DNA of 64,000 nucleotides. It comes from Odontocerum albicorne (lineage: Eukaryota > Arthropoda > Insecta > Trichoptera > Odontoceridae). The stretch spans positions 44,779,601 to 44,843,600 of the forward strand of contig OX463848.1 in NCBI GenBank assembly GCA_949825065.1. The letters run 5' to 3'. Under the pieces are notes generated by a model. The model did no database searches, was not told the DNA's origin, and worked only from the letters and a program-made list of their open reading frames with translations. Position numbers and translations under genes: made by a program. Below, one piece after another: positions 43,873 to 55,969 of the stretch (positions are counted from its first letter, which is position 1; every line of letters begins with the position of its first letter).

Positions 43873-44393
43873 CTCGGCCACACAGGTAGGAGCCTCGCTT
43901 GATGCTTAGAGCTACGCTACGAGTTAGGCGACATATCCTAGCGAACTAACGTACCGCATACTATCGCAATGGTCACACTGCACGTTTCGCGCCACACGAC
44001 ATGACGATTAGTCACCGAGTGAATCTCCTAGCGAACAGACGTGTTGGTTAATTTTATTGTTTCACCGTGATTTTACAAGATGGCGGAAGTTTTAATAACA
44101 GCTGTGTATAAAAGGGAGCCTTTGTGGAACCCATCGAGAAAATTGTACAAAAATGTACCTATAATAAAATCACTTTGGAATGAAGTTGCGCAGGAAGTAA
44201 ATAAATATGGTAAGTTGTAATTAAAATGGTTAGTTTTGAGAGTGGCATCGTTTGTTGACTCAACCGCTCCCAAATGTCAAATGATTTTGTGCGAAACACT
44301 TTGGTGTGGCCAAGCATGAAGTCAGTATATGAGTCACGTAAAACCTAGCTTAGCACCTAATGTGAAGCACTTTGGTGTGGCCTCGGCCTTAGT
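43873..44393 (+). mobile_element. Harbinger-like element carrying a MADF-like exon, copy 2
   Basis: Ends GGCCTCGGCCACACAGG / GTGTGGCCTCGGCC; TTA-like bases on both sides suggest a 3-bp target duplication. About 90% like copy 1 by eye. It lacks the CTCGTA insertion at the site equivalent to 10773. Confidence 0.6.
44080..44223 (+). pseudogene. MADF-like exon remnant, copy 2
   Basis: ATG frame of 47 residues: MAEVLITAVYKREPLWNPSR, KLYKNVPIIKSLWNEVAQEV, NKYGKL, stop. Here the second Trp of the MADF pattern (LWNEVAQEV) is kept. GGTAAGTTG after NKY is a plausible donor, so the stop may lie in an intron. No second exon was found within the element. Confidence 0.45.
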
Positions 44394-44460
44394 CTTCCAC
44401 TCGGAGGTTTTCGGGTTGGACTTTCAACGGTACTCGGAAAAATTAAAAAAAAACGTACCA

Positions 44461-44985
44461 GTCTGGTAACAATTCTCACATGCCCTAGAAATGTCGAGTG
44501 TTGTTGTCTCTCCACGTGCGGTAGTATTGCTAATATGTGGGGTACCGAACAAGGAATTCCTTGTGTACTTCAGTAGTTCTAAACCCGACGTCTCGATTGA
44601 TTGGTCCGAAGACAACGCTGTCTCCCGGTCACGCTATTCAACATGTCATGATCACTTATTCGAATAAGTGGAAGGATGCTCCAAGAATGAACCAAGTCCA
44701 GAGAGGAATCTGAAATAACTGTGGTGTTAATGCCAGATCTTTTTTTTTCATCTGAATTTATCGTTATATTGGCGCTTGGTGACCGCTTAATAAAACCTCT
44801 TCCAGTGTCAGGTGTTACGAAACAGCACTGCAAATGTAATATATTATATAACGAAAATATATTTTAAAGTTTTTTTTAAATTTCTTGTCAGCATGCACAA
44901 TAATATAAATAACGTAATATAAAAAAAACATTAAGGGCAATACTTTGCCCCTGGAGTTGAGTAACCCTGCATCAACATATAGGAC
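44461..44985. other. No gene recognised
   Basis: Frames lack recognisable domains. Confidence 0.4.
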
Positions 44986-45391
44986 GGTTTTAATTCCGCA
45001 AAGCAACTTGCATCTCGTTTTACTAATGAAACCACGTGTTTGCTATATCTCAATATCTATCCATACAATTCCCACAAAATTCTCAAAAAATCCAAAATTG
45101 GTTCTATGTATGCGTTATTCCACTAAAAAATCCGAGTTCTTTACCTCTATACAATAAGTCTTGGACAACTACGTAAGTTTGCTTGGTGAAGTTTGGTAAT
45201 ATTTTGTGGTATACATACATAACATATATTGAACTTAAAAATACTTATAATTATTAAATAATTTTAAAACAATGACTGTAATTTATTATTACTGCTGCTT
45301 TTTGTATCTTCATGTTAGTTTAAGATAAAGTTTTGTATTATTTGTCAATAATTTTAAGTACTTTATAACCTGTTACATGTTCATTTGTATA

Positions 45392-46255
45392 CGAGGCGTA
45401 TCCAGAAAGTAAGTGTACTGAGGCTCTCACGACCGGATGGATTTTATTTTCGACATGTTGGCTACACTTTCGTGTAGCCTGACCCTTCCCCTCCGCAACG
45501 AGACCGGTTCGAGGTCAGTACGTTGAGAAGTGTCGACGCGACAACACGTTTCGTGAAAAGTGGCAACCCAATCTCCCGCCAAGTGCGAAATTTTGTAAAA
45601 ATGCAAGAGTTTTTGAGGCGCTGCAAACTCCATGGAGATGAATTTCTCCGCTCCATCGTTACTGGAGATGAAACTTGGGTTGCACACTACACGCCTGAAA
45701 CCAAAAGGCAGTCTCAACAGTGGCGTCACACCTCTTCACCCTCCGCCAAAAAGTTCAAAACCACAATTTCAGCCAAGAAAATCATGGCATCCGTGTTTTG
45801 GGACTGTCAAGGCATAATTTTAATTGAATATATGCCTCAAGGGGAGACCATCAACTCTGCAAGATACTGTGAGACCCTAAAAAAATTGCGGAGGGCGATT
45901 CAGAACAAGATGAGAGGCATGCTGACAAAGGGAGTCTGCCTGCTGCATGACAATGCCAGACCACATACGGCCAACGCCACGAAGGAACTGCTCGCCTCGC
46001 CTCGCCGAGTGGAAAAAGGTTTTCAACCGACGAGGAGGTAAAGGAGGCGGTGGACGGAGGGGTTGGCGGGAGACTACTTCGAGGAAGGCATCAAAAAGTT
46101 GATACCCCGCTTCACCACCTGCATTGAGAGGAATGGCGACTATGTCGAAAAATAGCTCACATATGTACTATGGTAACCACGTAATTTTTTTTGTTTAAAT
46201 AACAAAAATGGTAACCTACAAAAATTCAGTACACTTACTTTCTGGATATGCCTCG
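45392..46255 (+). mobile_element. mariner-like element with CGAG termini, internally deleted
   Basis: Ends CGAGGCGTATCCAGAAAGTA and its mirror, alike over about 30 bp. Comparison with repeat D copy 1 fixes the boundary: the left TA is kept, the right one reads TT. At 864 bp it has lost the N-terminal DNA-binding part of the transposase. Confidence 0.85.
45523..46156 (+). pseudogene. mariner-like transposase fragment
   Basis: From about 45590: QVRNFVKMQEFLRRCKLHGD, first catalytic Asp in IVTGDETWVAHYTPETKRQS, KKIMASVFWDCQGIILIEYM, second Asp in LLHDNARPHTANATKELLAS. A deletion then removes the SPDL region with the third Asp. After a frameshift the C-terminus is readable as RFSTDEEVKEAVD and DYFEEGIKKL...ERNGDYVEK. 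It cannot be catalytic. Confidence 0.85.
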
Positions 46256-46329
46256 TTTAAAGACACTGTTGTGTCCTTAATTAAATAAATAAGAAGGCAC
46301 ACAGAGAATATTGTGCACTTTCGTTTTAT

Positions 46330-46530
46330 ACAGTACAACCTTGCGTGTTTATTGCCATATGTCTGTCTCTTCTAACGAACCAGAAATATGTTTAAGAGGC
46401 CTTAAGTGAAAAACGGACTGTATTATTTTAAAAATAAATTTAATTCTAACGGGAAACGAATTTGTACACCCCCGGGCTAAGGAAGTCAGCAAGCGGCCTT
46501 TCGAGTTAGACCACGGAGGTCGTTTTGAAA
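46330..46530 (-). repeat. SINE1
   Basis: The minus strand has CCGTGGTCTAACTCGAAAGG (A-box), AATTCGTTTCCCG (B-box), AGGCCTCTTAAACATATTTC and the tail CTGGTTCGTTAGAAGAGACA. The body matches the SINE at 5337. Confidence 0.6.
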
Positions 46531-46638
46531 TTTTAATTGCTAAGATAGAAAGATATACTATATATACCTATATATATTTTTTTGTTATGCTCCAAAATGT
46601 AGATATTTTTTTAAATATATTTGTATTTCTTGTTCCAG

Positions 46639-46696
46639 GTATGTATCATCATCATCATCCAGAACACGCTAATATCAAATATGAACCGCATGAATG
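46639..46696 (+). other. Candidate 58-bp exon, copy 2
   Basis: TTTCTTGTTCCAG acceptor-like tract, then a segment encoding MYHHHHPEHANIKYEPHEW in one of two open frames, then TGGTAAGATTG donor-like. It resembles 2332-2394, and the similarity runs into the flanks. The His-run and acidic/Lys mix would suit a linker region in a nuclear protein, but no gene is recognised. Confidence 0.35.
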
Positions 46697-46859
46697 GTAA
46701 GATTGTAATACATTCACTTATCCTCGCCGCAAATCATAAGTTATGATTTTAAACATCTCAAAACATTTACTTTTTATGTTGAAAAAATCACAGTATTGTG
46801 GAAACCGTGTGAAAATTTACACGAGAATAAAACTTATTCTCGCACATCAAATAATTACA

Positions 46860-47580
46860 AACGTATGCTGATGTGTTGAGTAACACCAAGGAGGGCATTC
46901 TGAGAAGGTTTAGGCGCGTGGAACGATTTTTTTATTTTATTTCTTTATTTTACACATGACAAGAAATATACACAATTTGCGAAAAAACAACTAGTAGTCG
47001 TAATTTAATTTGGACACACAATTTTAATGGATCTGGGTTTGTTGCCTTTCATTTGTCGTGTCCCCAGTAAACTAGGCTTTTGCCTGTATCTTTCTGAGGG
47101 CATATTGCGTGAAAAAATAAATCGATACTTCTTCCCGATTTTTGATTATATAAACCCCCGTTGCACGTTCTCTCTCACGTTACATATGTATACATCACGC
47201 GAATCAAACCCCTCATATTTCATCAAAGTGGATAAAAAAAATCACTTTAGACAGACCAAAACGCTCATTCCACAATATACCGCAACTACTTATAAAAAAA
47301 TCACAAAAAACACCACACTCAAGAGCTCACACAAACCTTTGTTACAAGTCATTCATCTTGCGAGCCCAAGAATGAATGCAGAAAGACTAACAAAAATAAT
47401 ATACAGTGCAAATGCGAGTGGAAGAGGTAGACCACGAAGACTGTGGTTAGATCAAATTTATAATATTTTTAAAGAAGGAACTGTAAGAAAAGGCGAAGAG
47501 GCGAAATGTGTGCCGAGATTAGGTTAGTCTGGCTCTCTGCCTACCCCAGCAGGAAACGGCGTGATGGTATGTATACATAT
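46860..47580 (+). repeat. Family A copy split by a family B insertion
   Basis: Before: GCTGATGTGTTGAGTAACAC ... RRFRRVER. After 47350: MNAERLTKIIYSANASGRGR, RPRRLWLDQIYNIFKEGTV and the tail GGCGTGATGGTATGTATAC. Rejoined it reads VERMNAERLTK, so the intervening family B piece is an insertion. Confidence 0.75.
46926..47345 (-). repeat. LINE-type 3' UTR, family B copy 3
   Basis: Reverse-oriented relative to the 26.7 and 29.7 kb copies; shows ACTAGGCTTTTGCCTGTATC and AAAATTGTGTGTCCAAATTA on its strand. The A-rich end faces 46926. Confidence 0.65.
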
Positions 47581-47820
47581 AATTTAATTTAACCAATATA
47601 TGTAAGGTATTTAAAATACATGCATACCATCACGCCATCTCCTTGCCGGGGTAGGCAGAGGACAGACCGCCAGAATTTTAAATTTTGACATACAATATTC
47701 GCCTCATTCACATCCAAACGTCTTGTCATACAATTCCTACAATGTCACTGGCTTTCTACGTTTCTTTCTTTCAAAATATTCATTTCTTATTCTGGTCTTC
47801 GTCTTTCATTCACATTTGCA

Positions 47821-48657
<837 letters not shown>

Positions 48658-48857
48658 NNNNNNNNNNNNNNNNNNNNNNNNNNNNNNNNNNNNNNNNNNN
48701 NNNNNNNNNNNNNNNNNNNNNNNNNNNNNNNNNNNNNNNNNNNNNNNNNNNNNNNNNNNNNNNNNNNNNNNNNNNNNNNNNNNNNNNNNNNNNNNNNNNN
48801 NNNNNNNNNNNNNNNNNNNNNNNNNNNNNNNNNNNNNNNNNNNNNNNNNNNNNNNNN
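48658..48857. other. Assembly gap (200 N)
   Basis: Exactly 200 N, the usual placeholder size for a gap of unknown length. Confidence 0.99.
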
Positions 48858-48910
48858 TCATTGGTTCCCTATATATTCTTCTAAGCGCTCGCATTTCGAC
48901 AGCATTATTA

Positions 48911-49535
48911 TATAAAATAAATCACGTGTAAAATAAATAAAAATATTTTGGGCCACGAAATGATCCCTTCGGTACACCAAGGAATCGAAGTGCGTTAAGT
49001 AATTTGATTAGCAGTCCTTAACAGTGCCACGCGGGGGAAGGGTCGGGAGTGTACTAGCGGAACAAAGGCCGGGTGGGATGACACAGACAATACTCCGTGA
49101 TACCATTCCTATACGCCGCAATGCTATCTGTGTCACGATTTATTGCGAGCGCCATTCTGCATTACAGCCCCTCTCCCCCGTTGCTGGACACCAAATGCCA
49201 TTGTACATTAACCGTATTAGCCCCGATACGGGACGGTGTTCCCATTTCCTTTAGAAACGAATTCATTTTATGTTCTTTTTTATGAGTATCTTTAGTGTTC
49301 ATTGTTTTGATTTTTTTATTAATTTTATTCAGTTTCTTAAAACTTCGCCAGCTTGATTTATTTTTCTTTTTAAAGGTGTTTTCGTATATTTCCAGAAAAA
49401 AAGCGCTTCGTTACGATAGCATTGCCCTACGGCATACATATTGACCTACATCGCATCACGCAATCTCAACATGATCACTGATCACGTATCCTCACAACCC
49501 TTAAATCATGCGGTGTTCTTTTTTTTTATTTATTT
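48911..49535. other. No gene; GC-richer stretch 49020-49240
   Basis: Plus frames (49024-49254) lack domains. Possibly unique host sequence. Confidence 0.35.
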
Positions 49536-49590
49536 CACCTGACGAGTTTATTGCCATGTGGCAATCTCTTCCAACCAACCAGAATAATGT
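49536..49590 (-). repeat. SINE1 tail fragment
   Basis: ATTGCCATGTGGCAATCTCT then TCCAACCAACCAGAAT; tail only. Confidence 0.55.
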
Positions 49591-49637
49591 TTTAATGTTC
49601 TTCGTGTGCTGGAAAACGTAACAAACTATTGTCTATA

Positions 49638-50216
49638 CTTGAGAAAATGTAGGTTGGTTCCTGTGACATTTGAAATGTCATGTCTCAAAGGGATGGGGTA
49701 AAATCGTTTTTTTTTACAAATAGAATATTTTTTTATATTGTAAATCGAACGAATGTTTTTCTCTAAACTGACGTTTTAATTCCTAATTTTCATTATACTG
49801 ACTTTCTAATGTATTGTATGATTTGTATCTATATTTAAATAGTCCAAGATCCACTATGAATCAATATTAATTACGAACAGTTAATTTTAGGTATAAAAAA
49901 ATCGAAAATCCAATTATCGTATACCCCATCCCTAGCCAATGCAGACTAACGTAGCGACTTTTTGACAAACGTCGCCAAATATTGTTTGATTTTAACAAAC
50001 TGCCACATTTTTGCTAATTTGTAACAAGATGTATTAATTTGTCATTATTGTTAGTTTTATGTAATGTACGAGTATTTACCTAAATAACTTGCTATTTATT
50101 AGAATCGAGGCTTATATTAAAGTTCATAAAATAATTAAAATTACTGAACGTTGTTACAAGGTTGTATTGGGGTAAATTTGTGAACTGTCACAGGGACCAT
50201 GCTACAATTTCTCAAA
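49638..50216 (-). mobile_element. Non-autonomous inverted-repeat element, family C copy 2
   Basis: Reverse complement of 2948-3504 over its length, with ends CTTGAGAAAATGTAG / CTACAATTTCTCAA. It carries TACGAGTA at 50067-50074 where copy 1 has plain TA (3086-3087). TATA-like bases flank both ends. Confidence 0.75.
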
Positions 50217-51799
50217 TATAGTGTTTGAGAATCAGTTTTCGAATAGCCTAAACAAAAATTCAAGAGCGAAATCAATGGAATTAGTTGCAAACAACAGGAT
50301 TTATAGATTTCATTTAAACCTCCTCCAAACAGCGCAAAAATATCATTCCTAAAATTACTAGAGTATTATTTGTCAACCTTTTTACATAAAAATAAATTAA
50401 AAAATTAAAACATAGCGACCCCCTTGCAAGAACTTAATATCTTGTTGATGAATGTGCAATCTTGTTGATGAATGTGCACGTGACCGTACTATTGTTGTAC
50501 CTGCACAAAGATGATAAACCTTATCAGGCAAGGATAACTACTGTTTTACATCACTAACAGGGCAACTGAACAGTTAGAACATATACAGAGGTAACCATTG
50601 GAGTAAACAATGGCTTGGACTTGAAAGTTTTTGAAAATAAATGTTAAGTTTATCTTAGAAAATGTGCTACGTAACCATCAGTTTGTTCTGTATAAAACCA
50701 AAGTGTAATAGAATCGAATCTTTGGGTTTAAGAAGTACTCGATTTGGCACGGAACTAACAGTTGCGCTTCAATGCGCGTGTCGGTGACACTAACGCAGAT
50801 CAAAATCAATAGAATACTAGTGATTTTTGACAAGTTCAATTTCATTGCTTGACCGCATACTAAAAAGTATAAAATTAGATAAATGGGTCAAATTTTACAA
50901 TTTCACATAATGTTTAATGGTTGTGACTCAGCAACGTTTGTAATTTATTTTGAAAGAGGGTCGTATTAATAAATTCTATTGAAATATTTCCATGAAAAAT
51001 TGACATTCGTGTGGCTAAGCAGACACCGTGGGAAACGAGCGCATACTGCATACTGCACGCCATCTCGTGGCGCTGCATTCAGTGGTGTGTGCAAGTGCGC
51101 TCGTTGGCCGTGAACATTTTCCAGAAGAAAACGAAACGCTTTCTCACTCGAATCACTTCGCTGAGGTTGTTACACTGAATGGTGTTATCTGCAGATGTCG
51201 ATGACTGGGAGAACCATCTGTCTTTCAACTCAGTGAGAGAAAAATGAATGTATATTGGTTTAGCGGATGTCCTTGTTGGACGTGCTGATGATTTTGATTG
51301 TTTGGTATTTAAAATAAAATACGTCGGAAAGTGAGAGTGAATAATCAATGAATAGTAAACAGTGATGAATGGTACAATTCAGAGCGGGGCGCGTGAGTGC
51401 GCCCGCAATACATTCCTATCTCACTCCTGTGCGTGCAGAGGTGGTCGCAGACGTCGCGAGCAATACTGTGGGTAGATAATTTGTTGACAAAAACGGCGAG
51501 ACAGCGCGATGCGCTCTCTCTTCGCCGTGGAATGCATCGCAAATAGTATTTGCGGGTAAACAATATCAATGTTCTGGTATGCGACCTTTGGACATATCCG
51601 AAGGTCGTTTCGCCGGTCGTTGACTGTGCGTGTTGACAATATTTAGGGACGACCGTAGTTCCTACATTGGTATTGGATTTTTTTTTTCAAGTTTTTAATT
51701 AGAACCGCTGTCAGCCCCATTGGCTGATATCTAAACTAACCTATATCGTGGATTATACATTCAATTGCCAAAAATTATATAAAACTAGCTAAAAAGCCC
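50217..51799. other. No gene recognised; least repetitive stretch of the window
   Basis: No terminal repeats, tRNA boxes or RT motifs seen. 50990-51660 is moderately GC-rich with only short frames. If host regulatory or exon sequence exists here, this is a likely place, but nothing proves it. Confidence 0.35.
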
Positions 51800-51807
51800 A
51801 TCTAAGG

Positions 51808-52487
51808 CAGGGGTCGGCAAACGTTTTTTGCTAAGTGCCAGATCGTAAAAATTTTAGGTTCGGCGGGCCAGGAAGCAAACTCGAGGATATTTATATACGA
51901 GTATTATAGTTAATTCTACTTATGTAGCAAGAAAAAAGGTTTACCTTTTTACTAGGCGGTGATAAATATTTATACACATTTTGCTGACACACATAAAAAC
52001 GAATGAACTATTAACATTTATTAATTAAGATATTATAGAAACAGGCAAAATTTTCGTATTATTGTACAAGAAATGTAACATAATAATATTATAATAGGGT
52101 CTACTAATGTAATTGCTTTTTCTGAGATAACATTTCATCAAACTGGGGTTCGAAGTTAGTACTTCCTATCATCAAAATTGATTGCAAACGGTCATCTGTT
52201 AATGCAGACCTGAATTGCGATTTTACGTACTTAATTTTTGAACATTTTAATATTTTTTGTGATAACTAATATTTTCTTGAGATAAAAATTTTGTTCACGA
52301 GAAAATAATTTAATTTATTAAAGTATTGCAATAAACTTAAACTAACTATGTACTAAATAAAACAATACATGTACAATTTAACAAAACAAATGCATAAAAC
52401 ATAAAAAAATATTAAAAATGAGATTGGGTATTATTAGCTCGCGAGCCGGATTAAAATAGGCATCGGGCCGTAGTTTGCCCACCCCTG
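51808..52487. mobile_element. hAT-like non-autonomous element
   Basis: Ends CAGGGGTCGGCAAAC / GTTTGCCCACCCCTG, flanked by 8-bp duplications ATCTAAGG / ACCTAAGG (51800-51807, 52488-52495). GGCGGGCCAGG and CGGGCCG inner motifs are typical of hAT derivatives. No transposase; 680 bp. Confidence 0.8.
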
Positions 52488-52559
52488 ACCTAAGGGAACT
52501 TGAACGCTATTTATTGTTTGATACGCATAATAGTGACATGTATTAAGCTATTGTGGTAT

Positions 52560-52645
52560 AAGGTTTTTGTACCGCATTGTTTTGGCTTATGATGCTGACG
52601 TTTCGAAAAGGTTGCAGTTTTCATCTTCAAGATTTTTTTGCAGTC
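52560..52645 (-). repeat. Penelope-like 3' signature (candidate)
   Basis: The minus strand reads TTGAAGATGAAAACTGCAAC then TTTTCGAAACGTCAGCATC, the same GAAGATGA ... CGAAAC layout as at 33.08 kb. Confidence 0.3.
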
Positions 52646-53570
52646 AAATATAAAGTTGACTAGAAACAGACTCTGAAGATTAAAAAAAAAATGTTTGTGC
52701 AGCCGCGAAAGTCACAAAACAATTATTTGCCTTGTAAATCTATATTTTAGTTCGATACCATCCGTTAGGAGATGTTTCTATAGACGTACTCTGACAAATG
52801 TCATTCATCCGACCAACTGGGAAACTGAATGGTTAAATATATAGTGTCAAGTATTGATATTTCTTCAGCTATAAAATTCCTCGTACTCCGCGAGAACAGA
52901 TTACACAGCAGACATTACTCCGCGCAGTATAAGCTGCGGGGGTGCATCCCGATGTTGCAGGGTCCGATGCAGAAAACCTCGGCCGGCTTCGGAGTGAACC
53001 CGGCAAAAAAACCTGTGGCTGACCGCGCGGGGTTACGTCCGCCGGGTCTTTGAACTCTCCTCTCTCCATACACCGTCCGTCTGTGTTGGGCGGCACGTGC
53101 TCCTTTACTGCCTCTCTACCTGCACATCTCTCGCAATAACGATCTCCGTAGCTTAGTTATCAATCAGCACTTGATTCGACGGTTTCAGATGTGAATCGCG
53201 ATGGAGCACTTATGAAATCAAATAATCCCAGTCTGGTTTCTTGTATTTTTCTTCGTTGTGACCTCAATGCTGAGGAACGTGACGCGTAAAATGTTCATCA
53301 TATTCGTGTGATTTTCTTGGGAATAATAATTCGGTATTTTCCCATTACCTTTTGCACCGCAGTAGATGTTATAGGAATTGTTTCCATATTGGGCGCCGCG
53401 GTATATTCAAATGTTTTCACTGGAATGAAACTTATGTGGTTCTTGAATCGAACAATCGATGTGCTGATACGATGATAGATAGCGACATCTAACGAAGTCC
53501 CATTAATAAAGGTGTCTCACTAATTACAATTGATTTATTCAACGATATGATTGTTCAAAATATATACTTA
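52646..53570. other. No gene recognised
   Basis: 52900-53100 is GC-rich without a recognised frame. A weak tRNA-like pair (GTAGCTTAGTTATCAATCAG; GGTTTCAGATGTGAATC) near 53150 may be a SINE head. Confidence 0.35.
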
Positions 53571-54541
53571 CTAGGTTAGTCAAAAAGTTTTGAAAGCGAC
53601 ATCTATGGAGCAGTAGAAAACCAAAATTTCTACGCCATTTTAATATTTCATCTTTCATAAGAACGTACTCAAAATTTCATTTCGATCTGTCAATTCATTC
53701 TTTGTTTACAAGCCATTTGAAGTTGACGTGTCAGTGTATTTTTTAATAATGGAAAAATCCGAATATCGTGCAGTGATTAAATTCTTTGTTTTGGAAGGTT
53801 TATCGGCTACTGAGATCCATGCAAAGATGGTGAAAGTATTAAAGGAGTCTTCTCCTTCATTTCCAACCGTTCACCGATGGGTTTTGGAGTTTAAGCGTGG
53901 CCGTACAAGCGTTGAAGACGATCCACGCTCAGGACGTCCAAAAAGTGCATCAACACCAGAAATCATAGCGAAAATACAGGATATGGTTTTGGAAGATCAT
54001 CGATCGACTGTGGATGTGATAGCTGACACCATAGGCATCTCACATGGAACAACATGGCATATTTTGGCTGAAGTTTTGGGTTTCAAAAAACTGTGTGCAC
54101 AATGCGTGCCGCATTTGCTAACAATGCAACAAAAACACGTTCGAATGCGACTTTCTGAGCAACATTTGGAGCAATTTCGAAAGGATAAAAAGAATTTTCT
54201 GCGTCGATTCATCACTATGGATGAGACTCGGGTCTACCACCATGATCCTGAATCAAAACAAGAGGCTAAGATTTAGCTCCCTCTGACTTCTGGTTGTTCT
54301 CACATCTCAAAAAATTCCTTCGTGGAAAGCATTTTTCATCAAACGAAGAGGTTATAGCCGCCGTAGAGGAGTATTTTGCAGGCCTTCCAGAAAGTCACTT
54401 CCGTGATGGGACAACAAAGTTGGAAGATCGTTGGACCAAGTGTATTGATCTTATGGGAGACTATACTGAGCAATAAAAGTGATTTCCCCCCTAAAAAAAT
54501 GTATTTTCATTTACGCTTTCAAAACTTTTTGACTAACCTAG
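53571..54541 (+). mobile_element. mariner-like element M2, middle deleted
   Basis: 28-bp perfect ends (CTAGGTTAGTCAAAAAGTTT, then TGAAAGCG) with TA on both sides (53569-53570, 54542-54543). 971 bp instead of about 1.3 kb: a deletion joins the N-terminal part to the C-terminal part near 54265-54270. Confidence 0.9.
53749..54476 (+). pseudogene. mariner transposase M2, N- and C-terminal parts
   Basis: ATG at 53749 (MEKSEYRAVIKFFVLEGLSA); HTH regions; the WVLEFKRGRTSVEDDPRSGR linker; CVPHLLTMQQKHVRMRLSEQ; first catalytic Asp158 in FITMDETR (Arg replaces the usual Trp). The frame stops at 54276, six bases past the deletion. In the next frame the C-terminus follows: LAPSDFWLFSHLKKFLRGKH, EEVIAAVEEYFAGLPESHFR, KCIDLMGDYTEQ. 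The middle, with the second Asp, is missing here but present in the 59.35-kb copy. I chose ATG 53749 over 53728 because the family starts at this point. Confidence 0.88.
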
Positions 54542-54559
54542 TATTGCGAATTTTAAATA

Positions 54560-54842
54560 TGTGTTTCGTTTATTTTTTTACCTTACTTACTCAACCGCAT
54601 TTAAGACGGAATTGTCTTTCATTTGTCGTTTGCGGATGGGCCACTACGTGGTGACTAGCATTTATAGAATGGATATTGTGGAGAACCACGGCTGCAAGTG
54701 TGGTCTGGATGATTCCGGTGTCGACATACCTGAATGTAAAAAGAATAGTAGTGACGATGGACTCAATGTCCAAAGTAATGGTAGAAGTAGAAAGACTAAT
54801 CGCGCGGTAAATATATGGTATAATACTCCTAAAGCGGCTTAA
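54560..54842 (+). pseudogene. Non-LTR ORF2 C-terminal remnant
   Basis: LSFICRLRMGHYVVTSIYRM, DIVENHGCKCGL, DDSGVDIPECKKNSSDDG. An R-LR-GH...YR...C-CG pattern is typical of the zinc-finger-like end of several LINE ORF2 proteins. It shares the NSSDDGL stretch with 7594-7760. Confidence 0.55.
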
Positions 54843-55715
54843 GGTCTGGAGTTCAAACAGCATAGCAAGTTTGCCAGTAAAACAGAAAACTTCAAATGCA
54901 GCAAAATTGTCTGTTGACTCCATTCGATCGGGGCAGCTTATCCATCCGAGGACGAACCGATGTAAGGCTGAGTGGAGATGCCTTCGGAAATTACAATATT
55001 TACTCGATTTTGCAGTACCACAGAATGTGATCTGTGATATGATCCAGATGACCGCAAAAAATGAAGCTAAACAGGCCGAAAGGACGAAATTGAAGCTAAA
55101 CAGACATTTAAGCTTCCATGGCCAGAGAGGAATTGGGTAGTCCAATAGCTTGGGTACACCCACGGGGAGCTGAGGCGCGGCCTGATGCAAGGGAAAATTT
55201 AAGCGTCTGTCCAAATTACCAAGCTTGCGACAACTGGGCGTCTAGACAGGCTTTAAAAAGCAGTCGTCATACTGCCCTTGTAAGCAAAATTGTAGTAAAA
55301 AGTTTACAGCTACTATCTCTAGTTGGCATTGGACGCAATCATTTTATATTTATAGTTTCTATAGCGAAATGCGAGAAATAAAGTAACAGAAGGTACAGCA
55401 ATGGAAATTAATACCGATGTGAATTAGTAGGAGGTTGAGCAAAAAACCGCGCATGATAAATCTATTGCAGTGAGAGATGAACAGTGATGTGTGAGGTCAG
55501 CCGTGAGCTCGCTTTATCGGATCCAAGCACGAAAAGCAATTTTCAGCCTTAAGGGAACGGCGGGGAGAGGATGATGTGAGTAACGAAAGCCGCGTTGAAT
55601 TATTTAACGATAATTTAATTTTATAACTTATTGGCGTTTCTAATATTTTTTGTTTGAAAGTAAACATTAAGTTGAAAATGAAGGTATTGCTTATTTCAAG
55701 AAAAGACAAAAAAAA
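54843..55715. other. No recognised gene; unidentified frame 54871-55140
   Basis: The plus frame (89 residues, MPVKQKTSNAAKLSVDSIRS ... LKLNRHLSFHGQRGIG) is Lys/Arg-rich and partly helical. No family recognised and no clear start or promoter. It could be a repeat-derived scrap. Confidence 0.3.
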
Positions 55716-55719
55716 TATA

Positions 55720-55960
55720 CCTACATACCATCACCCCATTTCCTGTCGGGGTAGGTATAGAAGCCAGATCGTTAGACTTTTCTATCCTGACACACATCCT
55801 TAGGCTCTTCTACATCCATACAACTTTTACGATTTATCTGACTTTTTACGTTTCTTTCTTTCAAAATATCATCAACTTTCCTCCAAACGTGCTTTTTACT
55901 TACATTTACACTATATATTTGTTTTGTTAGTCTTTCTGCATTCATTCATTCTTACACTAA
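55720..55960 (-). repeat. Family A copy
   Basis: Minus-strand tail (CATACCATCACCCCATTTCC; CACACATCCTTAGGCTCTTC) and the CATTTACACTATATATTTGT segment. It abuts the 56-kb minisatellite. Confidence 0.6.
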
Positions 55961-55969
55961 ATTTATCGT

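Larger units (their letters stand above)
43829..44460 (+). repeat. SINE1 head interrupted by the Harbinger-like element
   Basis: The A-box part GACCTCGGTGGCCTAGTTGA lies before 43873. The continuation CTTCCACTCGGAGGTTTTCG and a B-box-like GGGTTGGACTTTC lie after 44393. The insertion therefore split a SINE. Confidence 0.55.
44986..46295 (+). repeat. Repeat D copy 2, split by a mariner
   Basis: The left part 44986-45391 and right part 46256-46295 match copy 1 (35152-35600), which is continuous. Confidence 0.8.
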
